DNA of 8,810 nt from an uncultured Desulfobulbus sp. (GTDB lineage: Bacteria > Desulfobacterota > Desulfobulbia > Desulfobulbales > Desulfobulbaceae). The notes under the pieces were generated by a model, which was not told the DNA's origin, did no database searches, and worked only from the letters and a program-made list of their open reading frames with translations. The stretch is from the NCBI GenBank assembly GCA_946539945.1, contig CAMNHX010000042.1:1-8810 (forward strand), written 5' to 3'. Shown piece by piece: positions 1 through 6,082 of this stretch. The translations under genes were made by a program, and so were the position numbers. The first letter of the stretch is position 1; each line of letters starts with the position of its first letter.

Positions 1-539
1 GTGCAACGCCAGTCAGCAATGGCCATCTTCACGTTGCGGGAGGTGTCGGTAATGATGCAAAAGCGGGTCATTTCCGAGGCCGTACCAGCGGTGGTGTTGA
101 TGGCTACATAGGGCGGGAAGGGCTTGGAGGACTTGTCCACACCTTCATAGTCGTGGATCTTGCCGCCGTTGCTGGCCAAGAAGCCCACACCCTTGCCGCA
201 GTCATGGGAGCTACCGCCACCCAAGGTGATGAGGCTGTCGCAGCCCTCGGACTTGTAGATGGCAAAGGCGTCGTCAACGTTCTTGTCACGGGGATTCGGC
301 TGGGTCTTGTCGTACACAGCGTACTTCATCCCGCCCTGATCCAGAATGTCGGTGATCTGCTTCAGGATGCCGGTGGCCACAATGCCCTGGTCAGTCACGA
401 TCAAAGGTTTCTTGGCGCCCAAGCTCTGGAGACGAGCGGGGGTCTCCGCAGCGCAACCCGCACCCATCAGGGTAACGGTGGGAATGAAGAACGGACGGAG
501 TTGGCCAAGGTACGTTGATCTCAGTTCCCGAATTTCCAT
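1..539 (-). CDS. adh: Iron-containing alcohol dehydrogenase, copy 1 (C-terminus outside window)
   Basis: This is the N-terminal ~179 codons of a group III (iron-dependent) alcohol dehydrogenase; the rest lies left of the window. The protein should interconvert a primary alcohol and its aldehyde with NAD(H) in the cytoplasm. The start is the ATG at 537-539, preceded 7 bases away by AGGAGG (complement of 547-552), identical to the second copy. The nucleotide-binding GGGSSHDCGKG (residues ~107-117) and TTAGTASE (~149-156) are present; the metal ligands would lie beyond the edge. Aligned without gaps to 1763-2301, I count about 50 differences in 539 bases (~91% identity) and about 11 amino-acid changes in 179, so it is under protein-level constraint and not a decayed copy. 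Two adjacent changes (A161C, V162I) follow the TTAGTASEMTRF segment. Whether the gene is complete cannot be seen. Confidence 0.93.
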   Translation of the reverse strand, partial: MEIRELRSTYLGQLRPFFIPTVTLMGAGCAAETPARLQSLGAKKPLIVTDQGIVATGILKQITDILDQGGMKYAVYDKTQPNPRDKNVDDAFAIYKSEGCDSLITLGGGSSHDCGKGVGFLASNGGKIHDYEGVDKSSKPFPPYVAINTTAGTASEMTRFCIITDTSRNVKMAIADWRC

Positions 540-610
540 ATTTCTACCTCCTCTTGAGGGTTGTGATGTTGCATCAGGGGACGGGATTCCCCCATGCACA
601 GAACGGGGAC
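540..610 (-). promoter_or_regulatory. Conserved leader upstream of adh copy 1
   Basis: This ~70-base block directly upstream of the start codon is nearly identical to the block upstream of copy 2: 51 bases (542-592) match exactly, then one 1-base length change in a C run, then 18 more matching bases. In the transcribed (minus) direction it carries CCCC (complement of 605-608), then GGGGG (589-593), then CCCC (577-580), so the G run can pair with either C run but not both. A small GATG-CAA-CATC hairpin (565-575) follows, and then the AGGAGG ribosome site. This could be a regulated 5' leader. The pairing is seen in the sequence; the regulation is inferred. Confidence 0.5.
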
Positions 611-1033
611 CTGCTTGACGATTGTGAAAAAGTGAAGGAAAACCGGGAGAGTATCCTCCCACCTCTCTTGGCTATCTTTCAACTTTTCCGATGGAATCCT
701 TCAATTCACCTTATGATTTATGGTCCTTGATTACCACTTTCATCTCCGCGTGGCAAGCCTTCCGTGCAAAAAAAGTGACATTTTTTTCACGATCATGTAG
801 CAGGCGGTCACATTTTTGCCCAAACGCAAGCAAGTACCGGCTAACATAGCGTTTTTCCGTTTGTATCCTTGTCGCGTCAGCAGCCTTATGTGTCAAAAAA
901 GGGCAGTTTTCAGCATTCAGTGCGCGGTTGCTTGAGGAAGGCGGACTTCCCAAGCAGCAGAACAGCCACCAGAGCGCAATCCCCTCATCAGCCCTGTGCC
1001 TCGCAGATCTTGATCCGGTTGTGCGGAAACAGG
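611..1033. other. Intergenic region between the two adh copies (distal part)
   Basis: I see no convincing gene in the 540-1098 gap. It holds, from left to right: the conserved leader, a diverged duplicate of the copy 2 upstream region (611-~760), an unmatched segment with an A7/T7 hairpin (~760-840), the degenerate xdhC tail (~905-930), a hairpin at the duplication junction (930-955), and ~80 unremarkable bases before the hairpin that ends adh copy 2. A minus-strand TTGACA lies within the T-run that follows the xdhC remnant, but no well-placed -10 box accompanies it, so I do not call a promoter. Confidence 0.6.
930..955. other. Bulged hairpin at the duplication junction
   Basis: GCTTG-(A)-GGAAG pairs with CTTCC-CAAGC to give a 10-bp stem with one bulged A (935) and a 5-base loop (941-945). 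It begins exactly where homology to the xdhC tail stops. There is no T-run on either strand, so an intrinsic terminator is not supported. It could be a remnant of the recombination joint or a second 3' hairpin of adh copy 2. Confidence 0.45.
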
Positions 1034-1065
1034 AACGCGTGCCCGTCTTGCGGCGGACACGCGTT
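1034..1065 (-). terminator. Hairpin downstream of adh copy 2, probable terminator
   Basis: AACGCGTG (1034-1041) and CACGCGTT (1058-1065) form a perfect 8-bp stem. Pairing continues inward for about six more positions (one mismatch, one wobble) and closes on a 4-base loop that reads GCAA on the minus strand. It lies ~33 bases beyond the dehydrogenase stop codon. The minus-strand tail is only moderately T-rich (TCCTGTTTCC); the plus-strand tail is GTTTTC. Likely a transcript 3' end or stabilising hairpin for adh copy 2. This would make copy 1 dependent on its own promoter unless readthrough occurs. Confidence 0.6.
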
Positions 1066-1098
1066 GTTTTCGGCAGAATTGTCAGCAAAAGCCGCTGA

Positions 1099-2301
1099 TT
1101 ACAGGGCTGCTTTGTAGATGGCCGCAACAGCCGCATCCGACATCTGGCGCGGGTTGGTCAGAGCGCAGACATCCTTCTGGGCATTGGCGGTCATGGTGGG
1201 AATATCAGACTCCTTCACTTCCTTGCCGTAGCGCTTGCCCAGTTCGATCAGGCCAGCCGGGATGCCGACGTCTGCGGACAGGGTGCGGATGGCGGTAATG
1301 GCCTTCTTGGAAGCCTCATCCAGGGTGCAGCAGGCGATGTTCTCACCCAGGAGTTCGGCAACCTTTGCAAAGCGGCGACGGTTGGTGATGCGGTTGTAGT
1401 CGCTCACGTGGGGCAGCAGGATGGCATTGCACTCACCGTGGGGCAGATCATAGAAGCCGCCCAACTGATGGGCCATGGCGTGTACATGCCCCAGAATGGC
1501 GTTGTTGAAGGCCATACCACCCAGATACTCGGCATAGCACATACCTTCACGAGCCTCCAGATCCGTGCCGTTTGCCACAGCGCGGCGCAGGAACTTGCCG
1601 ATCAGCTCAATGGCCTTTTCAGCACAGGCATCGGTCATCGGGGTGGCAAGGATGGAGACATAGGCTTCCACAGCGTGGGTCAGGGCGTCCATACCGGTAG
1701 CAGCGGTCAGCGCGGGCGGCATACCCATCATCAGCTTGGGATCGTCAATGGCGATGGTCGGGGTGCAACGCCAGTCAGCAATGGCCATCTTCACGTTGCG
1801 GGAGGTGTCGGTAATGACGGCAAAGCGGGTCATTTCCGAGGCCGTGCCAGCAGTGGTGTTGATGGCAACATAGGGTGGGAAGGGCTTGGAGGACTTGTCC
1901 AGACCTTCATAGTCATGGATTTTGCCACCATTGCTGGCCAAGAAGCCCACACCCTTGCCGCAGTCATGGGAGCTGCCGCCACCCAGGGTGATGAGGCTGT
2001 CGCAAGCCTCGGACTTGTACATGGCAAAGGCTTCATCCACGTTTTTATCCCGGGGGTTGGGCAGGGTCTTGTCATAGATTGCGTACTTCATCCCGCCCTG
2101 ATCCAGAATGTCGGTGATCTGCTTCAGGATACCAGCGGCCACAATACCCTGGTCAGTCACGATCAAGGGCTTCTTGGCGCCCAGGCTCTGGAGACGGGCA
2201 GGCGTTTCAGTAGCGCAACCAGCACCCATCAGGGTGACGGTGGGGATGAAGAACGGACGAAGTTCGCCAAGGTACGTTGATCTCAATTCCCGGATTTCCA
2301 T
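1099..2301 (-). CDS. adh: Iron-containing alcohol dehydrogenase, copy 2 (complete)
   Basis: Predicted cytoplasmic NAD(H)-dependent, Fe(II)-containing alcohol dehydrogenase of 400 residues, slightly longer than the ~383 of E. coli FucO. Residues 107-117 (GGGSSHDCGKG) and 149-156 (TTAGTASE) form the nucleotide-binding half. The metal site is intact: D205 and H209 in GMDALTHAVEAY, H274 in HVHAMAH, and H288 in LPHGE match the FucO ligands D196, H200, H263 and H277 in spacing. H278 is the usual extra active-site histidine. The frame is open further upstream, but the ATG at 2299-2301 has AGGAGG seven bases before it and the upstream sequence is conserved non-coding leader. The substrate cannot be told: ethanol/acetaldehyde is most common in sulfate reducers, but sulfoacetaldehyde reductases and 1,3-propanediol-type enzymes are also in this family. 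A ~91% identical copy lies immediately downstream. Confidence 0.96.
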   Translation of the reverse strand: MEIRELRSTYLGELRPFFIPTVTLMGAGCATETPARLQSLGAKKPLIVTDQGIVAAGILKQITDILDQGGMKYAIYDKTLPNPRDKNVDEAFAMYKSEACDSLITLGGGSSHDCGKGVGFLASNGGKIHDYEGLDKSSKPFPPYVAINTTAGTASEMTRFAVITDTSRNVKMAIADWRCTPTIAIDDPKLMMGMPPALTAATGMDALTHAVEAYVSILATPMTDACAEKAIELIGKFLRRAVANGTDLEAREGMCYAEYLGGMAFNNAILGHVHAMAHQLGGFYDLPHGECNAILLPHVSDYNRITNRRRFAKVAELLGENIACCTLDEASKKAITAIRTLSADVGIPAGLIELGKRYGKEVKESDIPTMTANAQKDVCALTNPRQMSDAAVAAIYKAAL

Positions 2302-2687
2302 ACTTCTACCTCCTCTTGAGGGTTGTGATGTTGCATCAGGGGACGGGATTCCCCCCATGCACAGAACGGGGACTTTCTTGACGACTGTGAAAAAGCGAAG
2401 GAAAACCGGGAGAGTGTCTTCCCACCTGTCTTGGCTACCCTGCAACTTTGCCGGTGGAATCCTTCACTTATGATTTGTTGTCCTTGGAGTACCATTTGAC
2501 TACCATCTCCGTCTCTACGTGGCAAGTCTTTCTTGCAAGAACTCACGGTGACGGCAGAAAGGCCGGAATCCCTTGCCAAAACACGACCAAGGCGTGGCAA
2601 CATGGTGTTTTTCCGTTTGTATGCTTGTCACGTCAGCAGCAGCACCTGTCAAAAAAAGGGCGGTTTTCAACGGTCAGCGCGCAGTTG
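1763..2687. repeat. Tandem duplication, copy B (part aligned to copy A)
   Basis: This is the partner of the repeat at 1-930, offset by 1762 bases within the coding part and ~1757 at the far end because of small indels. It contains the 5' half of the complete dehydrogenase gene, its leader and the last ~7 codons of xdhC. Because xdhC is intact only here, this copy is in the original position and the left copy was generated by duplication of a unit of about 1.76 kb. The full repeat probably spans down to ~931. Confidence 0.88.
2302..2373 (-). promoter_or_regulatory. Conserved leader upstream of adh copy 2
   Basis: This matches the leader of copy 1 almost base for base, whereas the genes themselves differ at ~9% of positions. 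In the transcribed direction the order is CCCC (complement of 2368-2371), GGGGGG (2351-2356), CCCC (2339-2342), the GATG-CAA-CATC hairpin (2327-2337) and AGGAGG (2309-2314). The central G run can pair with either flanking C run. The rest of the 365-base gap up to xdhC (2374-2666) holds no gene that I can support. I found no sigma54 element (GG-N10-GC) and no confident -35/-10 pair. Confidence 0.5.
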
Positions 2688-3797
2688 GTCCAGGGTCCCG
2701 GACTGCAGGGCCAGCAGCTCGGCCACCACAGAAACCGCGATCTGTTGCGGGGTTTCGGCGTGGATACCCAGCCCGATGGGACAGCAGACCCGGGCCAGTT
2801 CTTCTGCCGGAACGCCTGCCGCACGCAAAAGCCTATAGACGTGCGCCTTCTTGCTCCGGCTCCCGATCATGCCCAGATAGCGGGGATGGGCGCACAGGGC
2901 CTGTTCCAGGGTCTCGCGGTCAAAGGCATGACCTCGGGTCATAATGGCCACATAATGCCTCGGTTCAATGCCGCAGGACTCCACCAGTCCGGCAAAGGCG
3001 GGAAGAACCAGACAACGCCGGGCCATGGGAAAGCGTTCCGGGTTGGCAAACTCCTCGCGATCATCCACTACATCCACCACAAAACCGCAGTTGTGCGCCA
3101 GCCGTGCCACTTCCAAAGAAACATGACCACCACCGCAAAGAAGCAACACTGGCGGCGCATCCAGCGGTTCCACATAACAGGCAGCCCCGTTCTGGACGCT
3201 CACAAGGCCAGGACGCTGTTTCGTCTGGTCCAGGAGTGGCAGTACAGCATCCAGCCCGACCTGCACCTGACTGGAGGCCGCTGTTTCCGCAGGCAACGCG
3301 TCCACGTAAAGGCGGCGTTCCGGGCAGACCTGCCCCTTCTCCTCTGGCAGGCTCACGACCCACAACCCGCGACCGCAGTGCCGGAGTACCCTGTCCGCTG
3401 TTGCAAACATTTCCGCCTGGTCCGGGCGCAGGAACTCGCAAACCACATCCATTTGTCCACCGCAAACCATGTCCGAGTCTGTGGCACTTTTGGCGTCCAT
3501 GACAAAGGTCTGGCGGGTGGAACGGCCTTCAGCAAGGCATTGCCGCGCTGCCTTGATGGTCTCGGCTTCCAGCAGGCCGCCGCCCACTGTGCCTTCAAAG
3601 CCCACTGGGGTTTGCAAGGCCCGGGTTCCCGCGTGTCGTGGCGCGGAACCTTCGCTGGCCACAATCGTGACCAGAACAACAGGCTGACCAGCCCGCAAGA
3701 GTGCAAGGACCCGCGCTTCCAGCGTGTCTTCCCAAGGTGCGGCCAGCAATTTGGCACTGCCGCCTTCTGTTTGTTGTGTTTCATGTTGTGTCGCCAT
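2667..3797 (-). CDS. xdhC: XdhC/CoxI family molybdenum-hydroxylase maturation factor
   Basis: A 376-residue protein of the XdhC family. These bind molybdenum cofactor, promote its sulfuration and deliver it to xanthine-oxidase-family enzymes (xanthine dehydrogenases, aldehyde oxidoreductases, CO dehydrogenases). The N-terminal XdhC/CoxI domain shows VTIVASEGSAPRHAG (43-57), GTVGGGLLEAE (69-79) and the conserved MVCGG (110-114). The C-terminal Rossmann domain shows LLCGGGHVSLEVA (219-231) followed by VVDDREEFANPERFP (243-257), then TRGH (287-290), YLGMIGSRSKK (307-317) and CPIGLGIHAETPQQIAVSV (339-357). The ATG at 3795-3797 is chosen over in-frame upstream codons because AAGGAG precedes it by eight bases. 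It lies 80 bases after the transporter gene with no hairpin between, so the two may be cotranscribed. No molybdenum hydroxylase is in the window. Its last codons were copied in the adh duplication. Confidence 0.92.
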   Translation of the reverse strand: MATQHETQQTEGGSAKLLAAPWEDTLEARVLALLRAGQPVVLVTIVASEGSAPRHAGTRALQTPVGFEGTVGGGLLEAETIKAARQCLAEGRSTRQTFVMDAKSATDSDMVCGGQMDVVCEFLRPDQAEMFATADRVLRHCGRGLWVVSLPEEKGQVCPERRLYVDALPAETAASSQVQVGLDAVLPLLDQTKQRPGLVSVQNGAACYVEPLDAPPVLLLCGGGHVSLEVARLAHNCGFVVDVVDDREEFANPERFPMARRCLVLPAFAGLVESCGIEPRHYVAIMTRGHAFDRETLEQALCAHPRYLGMIGSRSKKAHVYRLLRAAGVPAEELARVCCPIGLGIHAETPQQIAVSVVAELLALQSGTLDQLRADR

Positions 3798-3877
3798 ACA
3801 GAATGCTCCTTGAAAAAAATGACAGACAAAAGACAAGGTAGCGCTGCCCTGAACTGTTCTGATGCCGGGCTTGCACC

Positions 3878-4786
3878 TCACTTTTCAGCCCGGAACAGGC
3901 TCAAAACCAGAACAGAGGCGATAATCAGGGCGCTACCAAACCAGCCGATCGATCGGAACTGCTCTCCAAAGAAGAGCCAAACCCAGAACATGGCCAGAAC
4001 CGGCTCCAGTTCGCAGGTCACGACAGCCCGCACTAGGCTGATGCGCTTCAGGGCCTCGCCGTAGCAGACAAAGGCCAGATAGGTGCAGAGCAGTCCCATG
4101 GCTGCGGAGGCAAGCCAGACCGGCACGGAAAAGGCAAAATGCAGGGGTTCGGTGAGTGCTGTCACCACCAGAAGCGCCAGCGTGCCGCCTGCCAGCATCC
4201 AGGTAAAAATGACCGGGGCTGGATACCGCCTTTGCCACCAGCGGGTAAAGGGGTAGTGCGAGGCGTAACACAGACCGGTCAGCAGCCCGGTGACAATGCC
4301 CAACCAGGCCAGGGAGCTGCTCTTGTCCGGCAGACTGCCACCAGAGAGACACACGCAGACCGTGCCCAGGGAGGCAATGGCAAGCGCTGCCAATTTGACC
4401 GGAGTCAGACGCTCGCCAAAGAGGAGGCGGGCAAAGACCGCCACCCAGAAAGGCGCTGTATATTGCAGGATAATATCCATGGCCGCGCCCACCAGCTTGA
4501 TGGTGAACTGGGCGCAGCTGTAATAGACGCCAATGCCCCAGACACCAAAGGCCATGAACAGCAGGGCGTGCCGCAACGGTATGCGCAGTTCTCCCAGGAG
4601 ACCGCAGTGCAGAAAGAAGGCTGCGCAGCCAAAGAAACAACGCCAGAAGGCGCATTCCAGAGGCAGCATCCCCTGCGCCATGCAGTACTTGCTGATGAGA
4701 CCCAGAACCGACCAGAGTACAGCGGTCAGCAGGATAAAGAGGGTTCCGGCCAGTTTCCGGCGCTGGCCTGCGCTGTCTGGATTCAT
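3878..4786 (-). CDS. EamA/DMT-family ten-helix transporter
   Basis: A 302-residue inner-membrane protein with about ten hydrophobic segments (roughly 13-32, 42-62, 73-91, 95-117, 131-149, 160-178, 191-210, 222-243, 253-272, 281-298). These arise from two tandem EamA repeats, as in the drug/metabolite transporter superfamily. Each half ends in the typical aromatic-FGE signature: QYTAPFWVAVFARLLFGERL (108-127) in the first and ELEPVLAMFWVWLFFGEQF (259-277) in the second. Members export amino acids, nucleosides or other metabolites; the substrate here cannot be read from the sequence. I chose ATG at 4784-4786 (GGAG five bases upstream) over an in-frame TTG at 4837, which would start inside the terminator tail of the preceding gene. 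No strong promoter is visible between that terminator and the start. Confidence 0.92.
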   Translation of the reverse strand: MNPDSAGQRRKLAGTLFILLTAVLWSVLGLISKYCMAQGMLPLECAFWRCFFGCAAFFLHCGLLGELRIPLRHALLFMAFGVWGIGVYYSCAQFTIKLVGAAMDIILQYTAPFWVAVFARLLFGERLTPVKLAALAIASLGTVCVCLSGGSLPDKSSSLAWLGIVTGLLTGLCYASHYPFTRWWQRRYPAPVIFTWMLAGGTLALLVVTALTEPLHFAFSVPVWLASAAMGLLCTYLAFVCYGEALKRISLVRAVVTCELEPVLAMFWVWLFFGEQFRSIGWFGSALIIASVLVLSLFRAEK

Positions 4787-4830
4787 ACGCTCTCCAAAGA
4801 CGGGCCGCACGGTTTGAGGCCCCCTGTCCA

Positions 4831-4888
4831 GGAACAAAACGGCAAACGGATGCCGGTGACCAAGGAGAGTCGCCGCATCCGTTTGCCG
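4831..4888 (-). terminator. Strong intrinsic terminator of the IHF-like gene
   Basis: CGGCAAACGGATGC (4840-4853) is perfectly complementary to 4875-4888. After a bulged C (4854), a further six pairs (4855-4860 with 4869-4874, one G-T wobble) close on an 8-base loop. On the minus strand the stem is followed directly by TTTTGTTCC (4831-4839). It begins ~30 bases after the IHF-like stop codon and ends ~45 bases before the transporter start, so it separates two transcription units. The plus-strand side lacks a T-run. Confidence 0.85.
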
Positions 4889-4918
4889 GAGTTGCAGGGG
4901 AAACGCAGGGCAAAGCGG

Positions 4919-5224
4919 TCAGGGTGTCTCGTTGCCCTGTTTTTTTCTCTGCCGGTTGACCTGTTCTCGCAGGTCTTTGCCTACCTTGAAAAAGGGCAGT
5001 TTCTTGGGTGCCACGGTGATAAGTTGGCCGGTTTTGGGATTTCTACCGATGTAGGAGCCGTAGTTCTTGACGATAAAGCTGCCAAAGCCCCGGATTTCGA
5101 TGGATTCGCCTCGGGCCAAGGCATCCGCCATTGCTGCAAGAAGCGAGTTGACTATCGTGGCAGCTTCCCGCACAGAGATGTGCATGGCTTCTGCGAGCTG
5201 GCGCGTCAGTTGCGATTTGTTCAT
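4919..5224 (-). CDS. HU/IHF family DNA-bending protein, IHF-beta-like
   Basis: A 101-residue histone-like protein that should dimerise, bind the DNA minor groove and bend it. The N-terminal helices (3-38) carry the dimer interface. SIEIRGFGSF (41-50) is characteristic of IHF-beta more than HU, and GRNPKTG (60-66) is the arm tip with the intercalating proline at 63. LPFFKVGKDLRE (76-87) is the family's C-terminal signature, and a short basic tail (NRQRKKQ) follows. Start ATG at 5222-5224 has AGGAGG five bases upstream; the longer frame to 5260 has no such site. The gene is 135 bases downstream of rluB and ends in a strong terminator, so it may be the last gene of the ubiD-rluB unit or be transcribed alone. 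Specific IHF versus general HU function is not decided by sequence, and many anaerobes carry several paralogues. Confidence 0.93.
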   Translation of the reverse strand: MNKSQLTRQLAEAMHISVREAATIVNSLLAAMADALARGESIEIRGFGSFIVKNYGSYIGRNPKTGQLITVAPKKLPFFKVGKDLREQVNRQRKKQGNETP

Positions 5225-5319
5225 CAAAGCCTCCTGCGGATAAGCAGATGTCCACGGCAAGTGGGGAGGGAATTTTCTGGGTCTCGCCCGGCGGAGCGAT
5301 CTAGGGGGCTGGCATCCTC

Positions 5320-5357
5320 TTGTTTTCTAAACAATTCTTTGCTTGAAGCAAAGGAAT
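5320..5357 (-). terminator. Paired small hairpins after rluB, weak terminator candidate
   Basis: Two adjacent stem-loops lie just past the rluB stop. One is CTTTGCT-TGA-AGCAAAG (5337-5353), with a further ATT/AAT extension around a bulged G. The other is TTGTTT-TCT-AAACAA (5320-5334). On the minus strand the first hairpin is followed by AATTGTTTAG, a poor U-tract. They may attenuate transcription into the IHF-like gene or stabilise the 3' end; a full stop is not supported. Confidence 0.35.
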
Positions 5358-5359
5358 AT

Positions 5360-6082
5360 TTACAAAAAAATCAGCCGTAGCTCCTCTGGCCCAAGTGCGG
5401 TCCAGCAACCTGATGGCAGATCACCCAGGCGCAGGCCGCCGTAGGCTGTGCGTTTCAGGCGCAGCACGCGATGGCCCACTGCCTGACACATCCGGCGCAC
5501 CTGTCGCTTTTTGCCCTCGTGAATGACCAACTCCATCAGACAGCGGCCCGGCATGAGGCGCAGAACCCGCACCTTTGCCGGGCTGGTGCGCCAGCCGTCG
5601 TCCAGTTCCACCCCTCTTGCCAGCAGGCGCAGGTTCTCGCGGTTGGGCTGGCCGCTGACCAGGGCCTCGTAGGTGCGCGGAATTGCCTTGCTGGGATGCA
5701 GGATGCTGTGGGCAAAGGCTCCGTCATTGGTGAGGATAAGCGCTCCTTCAGTGTCATAGTCCAGACGGCCCACAGGAAAGACCCGCTCTGGAATCTCCCT
5801 GACCAGTTCAGTCACAAGCCTGCGCCCCTGCGGATCGGCAAGCGTGGTGATGTAGCCTCTTGGCTTGTTCAAGAGCAGATAGACGGGTTTTTCCGCTGCA
5901 ATCTCGCGTCCGTCCACGCAGATGCGGACCTTGGCCGGATCAAACTTGCAGCCCAAAGTGGAGACAGTCTGTCCGTCAACCGTGACCCGTCCTGCCAGAA
6001 TCATCGCTTCTGCGGCCCGGCGCGAGGCCAGACCAGCCTGGGCCAGAATTTTCTGCAAACGCTCTTCCATGCCGCTGCTCAC
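5360..6082 (-). CDS. rluB: RsuA/RluB/E/F family rRNA pseudouridine synthase
   Basis: A 240-residue pseudouridine synthase; RluB members modify U2605 of 23S rRNA, RsuA acts on 16S rRNA. The N-terminal S4 RNA-binding domain is ERLQKILAQAGLASRRAAE (7-25) through ~50. The catalytic domain has LLLNKPRGYITT (69-80), the motif GRLDYDTEGALILTND (105-120) with catalytic aspartate D108, and EGKKRQVRRM (189-198). VGHRVLRLKR and YGGL follow near the end, as expected. Length and domain order are normal. Two starts compete. The GTG at 6080-6082 overlaps the ubiD TGA as GTGA, suggesting translational coupling. The ATG at 6068-6070 gives a 236-residue protein beginning MEERLQK, equally typical of the family. 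Neither has a clear Shine-Dalgarno, which favours coupling. The choice of rluB over rsuA/rluE is by overall resemblance. Confidence 0.92.
   Translation of the reverse strand: MSSGMEERLQKILAQAGLASRRAAEAMILAGRVTVDGQTVSTLGCKFDPAKVRICVDGREIAAEKPVYLLLNKPRGYITTLADPQGRRLVTELVREIPERVFPVGRLDYDTEGALILTNDGAFAHSILHPSKAIPRTYEALVSGQPNRENLRLLARGVELDDGWRTSPAKVRVLRLMPGRCLMELVIHEGKKRQVRRMCQAVGHRVLRLKRTAYGGLRLGDLPSGCWTALGPEELRLIFL

Larger units (their letters stand above)
1..930. repeat. Tandem duplication, copy A (adh copy 1 + leader + xdhC tail remnant)
   Basis: This stretch aligns in the same orientation with 1763-2687 and continues past the left edge. Homology covers the dehydrogenase 5' half (~91%), the conserved leader, and a more diverged upstream segment. 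It ends in a block at ~846-930 that matches 2612-2687, sharing GTTTTTCCGTTTGTAT, a GTCAAAAAA run and a GCGGTTG/GCAGTTG end. That last block corresponds to the final codons and 3' flank of xdhC, here degenerate and not attached to any gene. Positions ~760-840 align poorly with copy B and include an A7/T7 hairpin (768-787). No transposase or terminal inverted repeats border the unit. Confidence 0.88.

Noticed and set aside
615..645. Rex-type operator in the dehydrogenase upstream region
   Set aside because: A TTGTGAA half-site occurs in copy 1 (621-627), but the second palindromic half is missing and the site is altered (CTGTGAA) in copy 2.
768..787. A7/T7 hairpin as a terminator
   Set aside because: The stem is all A-T pairs around GTGACA with no GC content, it lies in diverged duplicate DNA, and no gene ends next to it.
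711..1136. Minus-strand 141-codon frame between the dehydrogenase copies
   Set aside because: It overlaps the 3' end of adh copy 2 in another frame and crosses the terminator hairpin and duplicated leader DNA. No ribosome site or plausible protein.
1408..2280. Long plus-strand open frame (290 codons) opposite the dehydrogenase gene
   Set aside because: It is the antisense shadow of a well-supported minus-strand gene. A similar shadow lies opposite copy 1, and the translation resembles no family.
2374..2530. Sigma54 or strong sigma70 promoter for adh copy 2
   Set aside because: No GG-N10-GC element was found, and the best -35-like TTGCCA has a poor -10 partner at 17 bases. Not strong enough to annotate.
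2448..4064. Plus-strand open frame of 538 codons opposite xdhC and the transporter end
   Set aside because: It spans two real minus-strand genes and an intergenic gap. Its protein is low-quality shadow translation without recognisable motifs.
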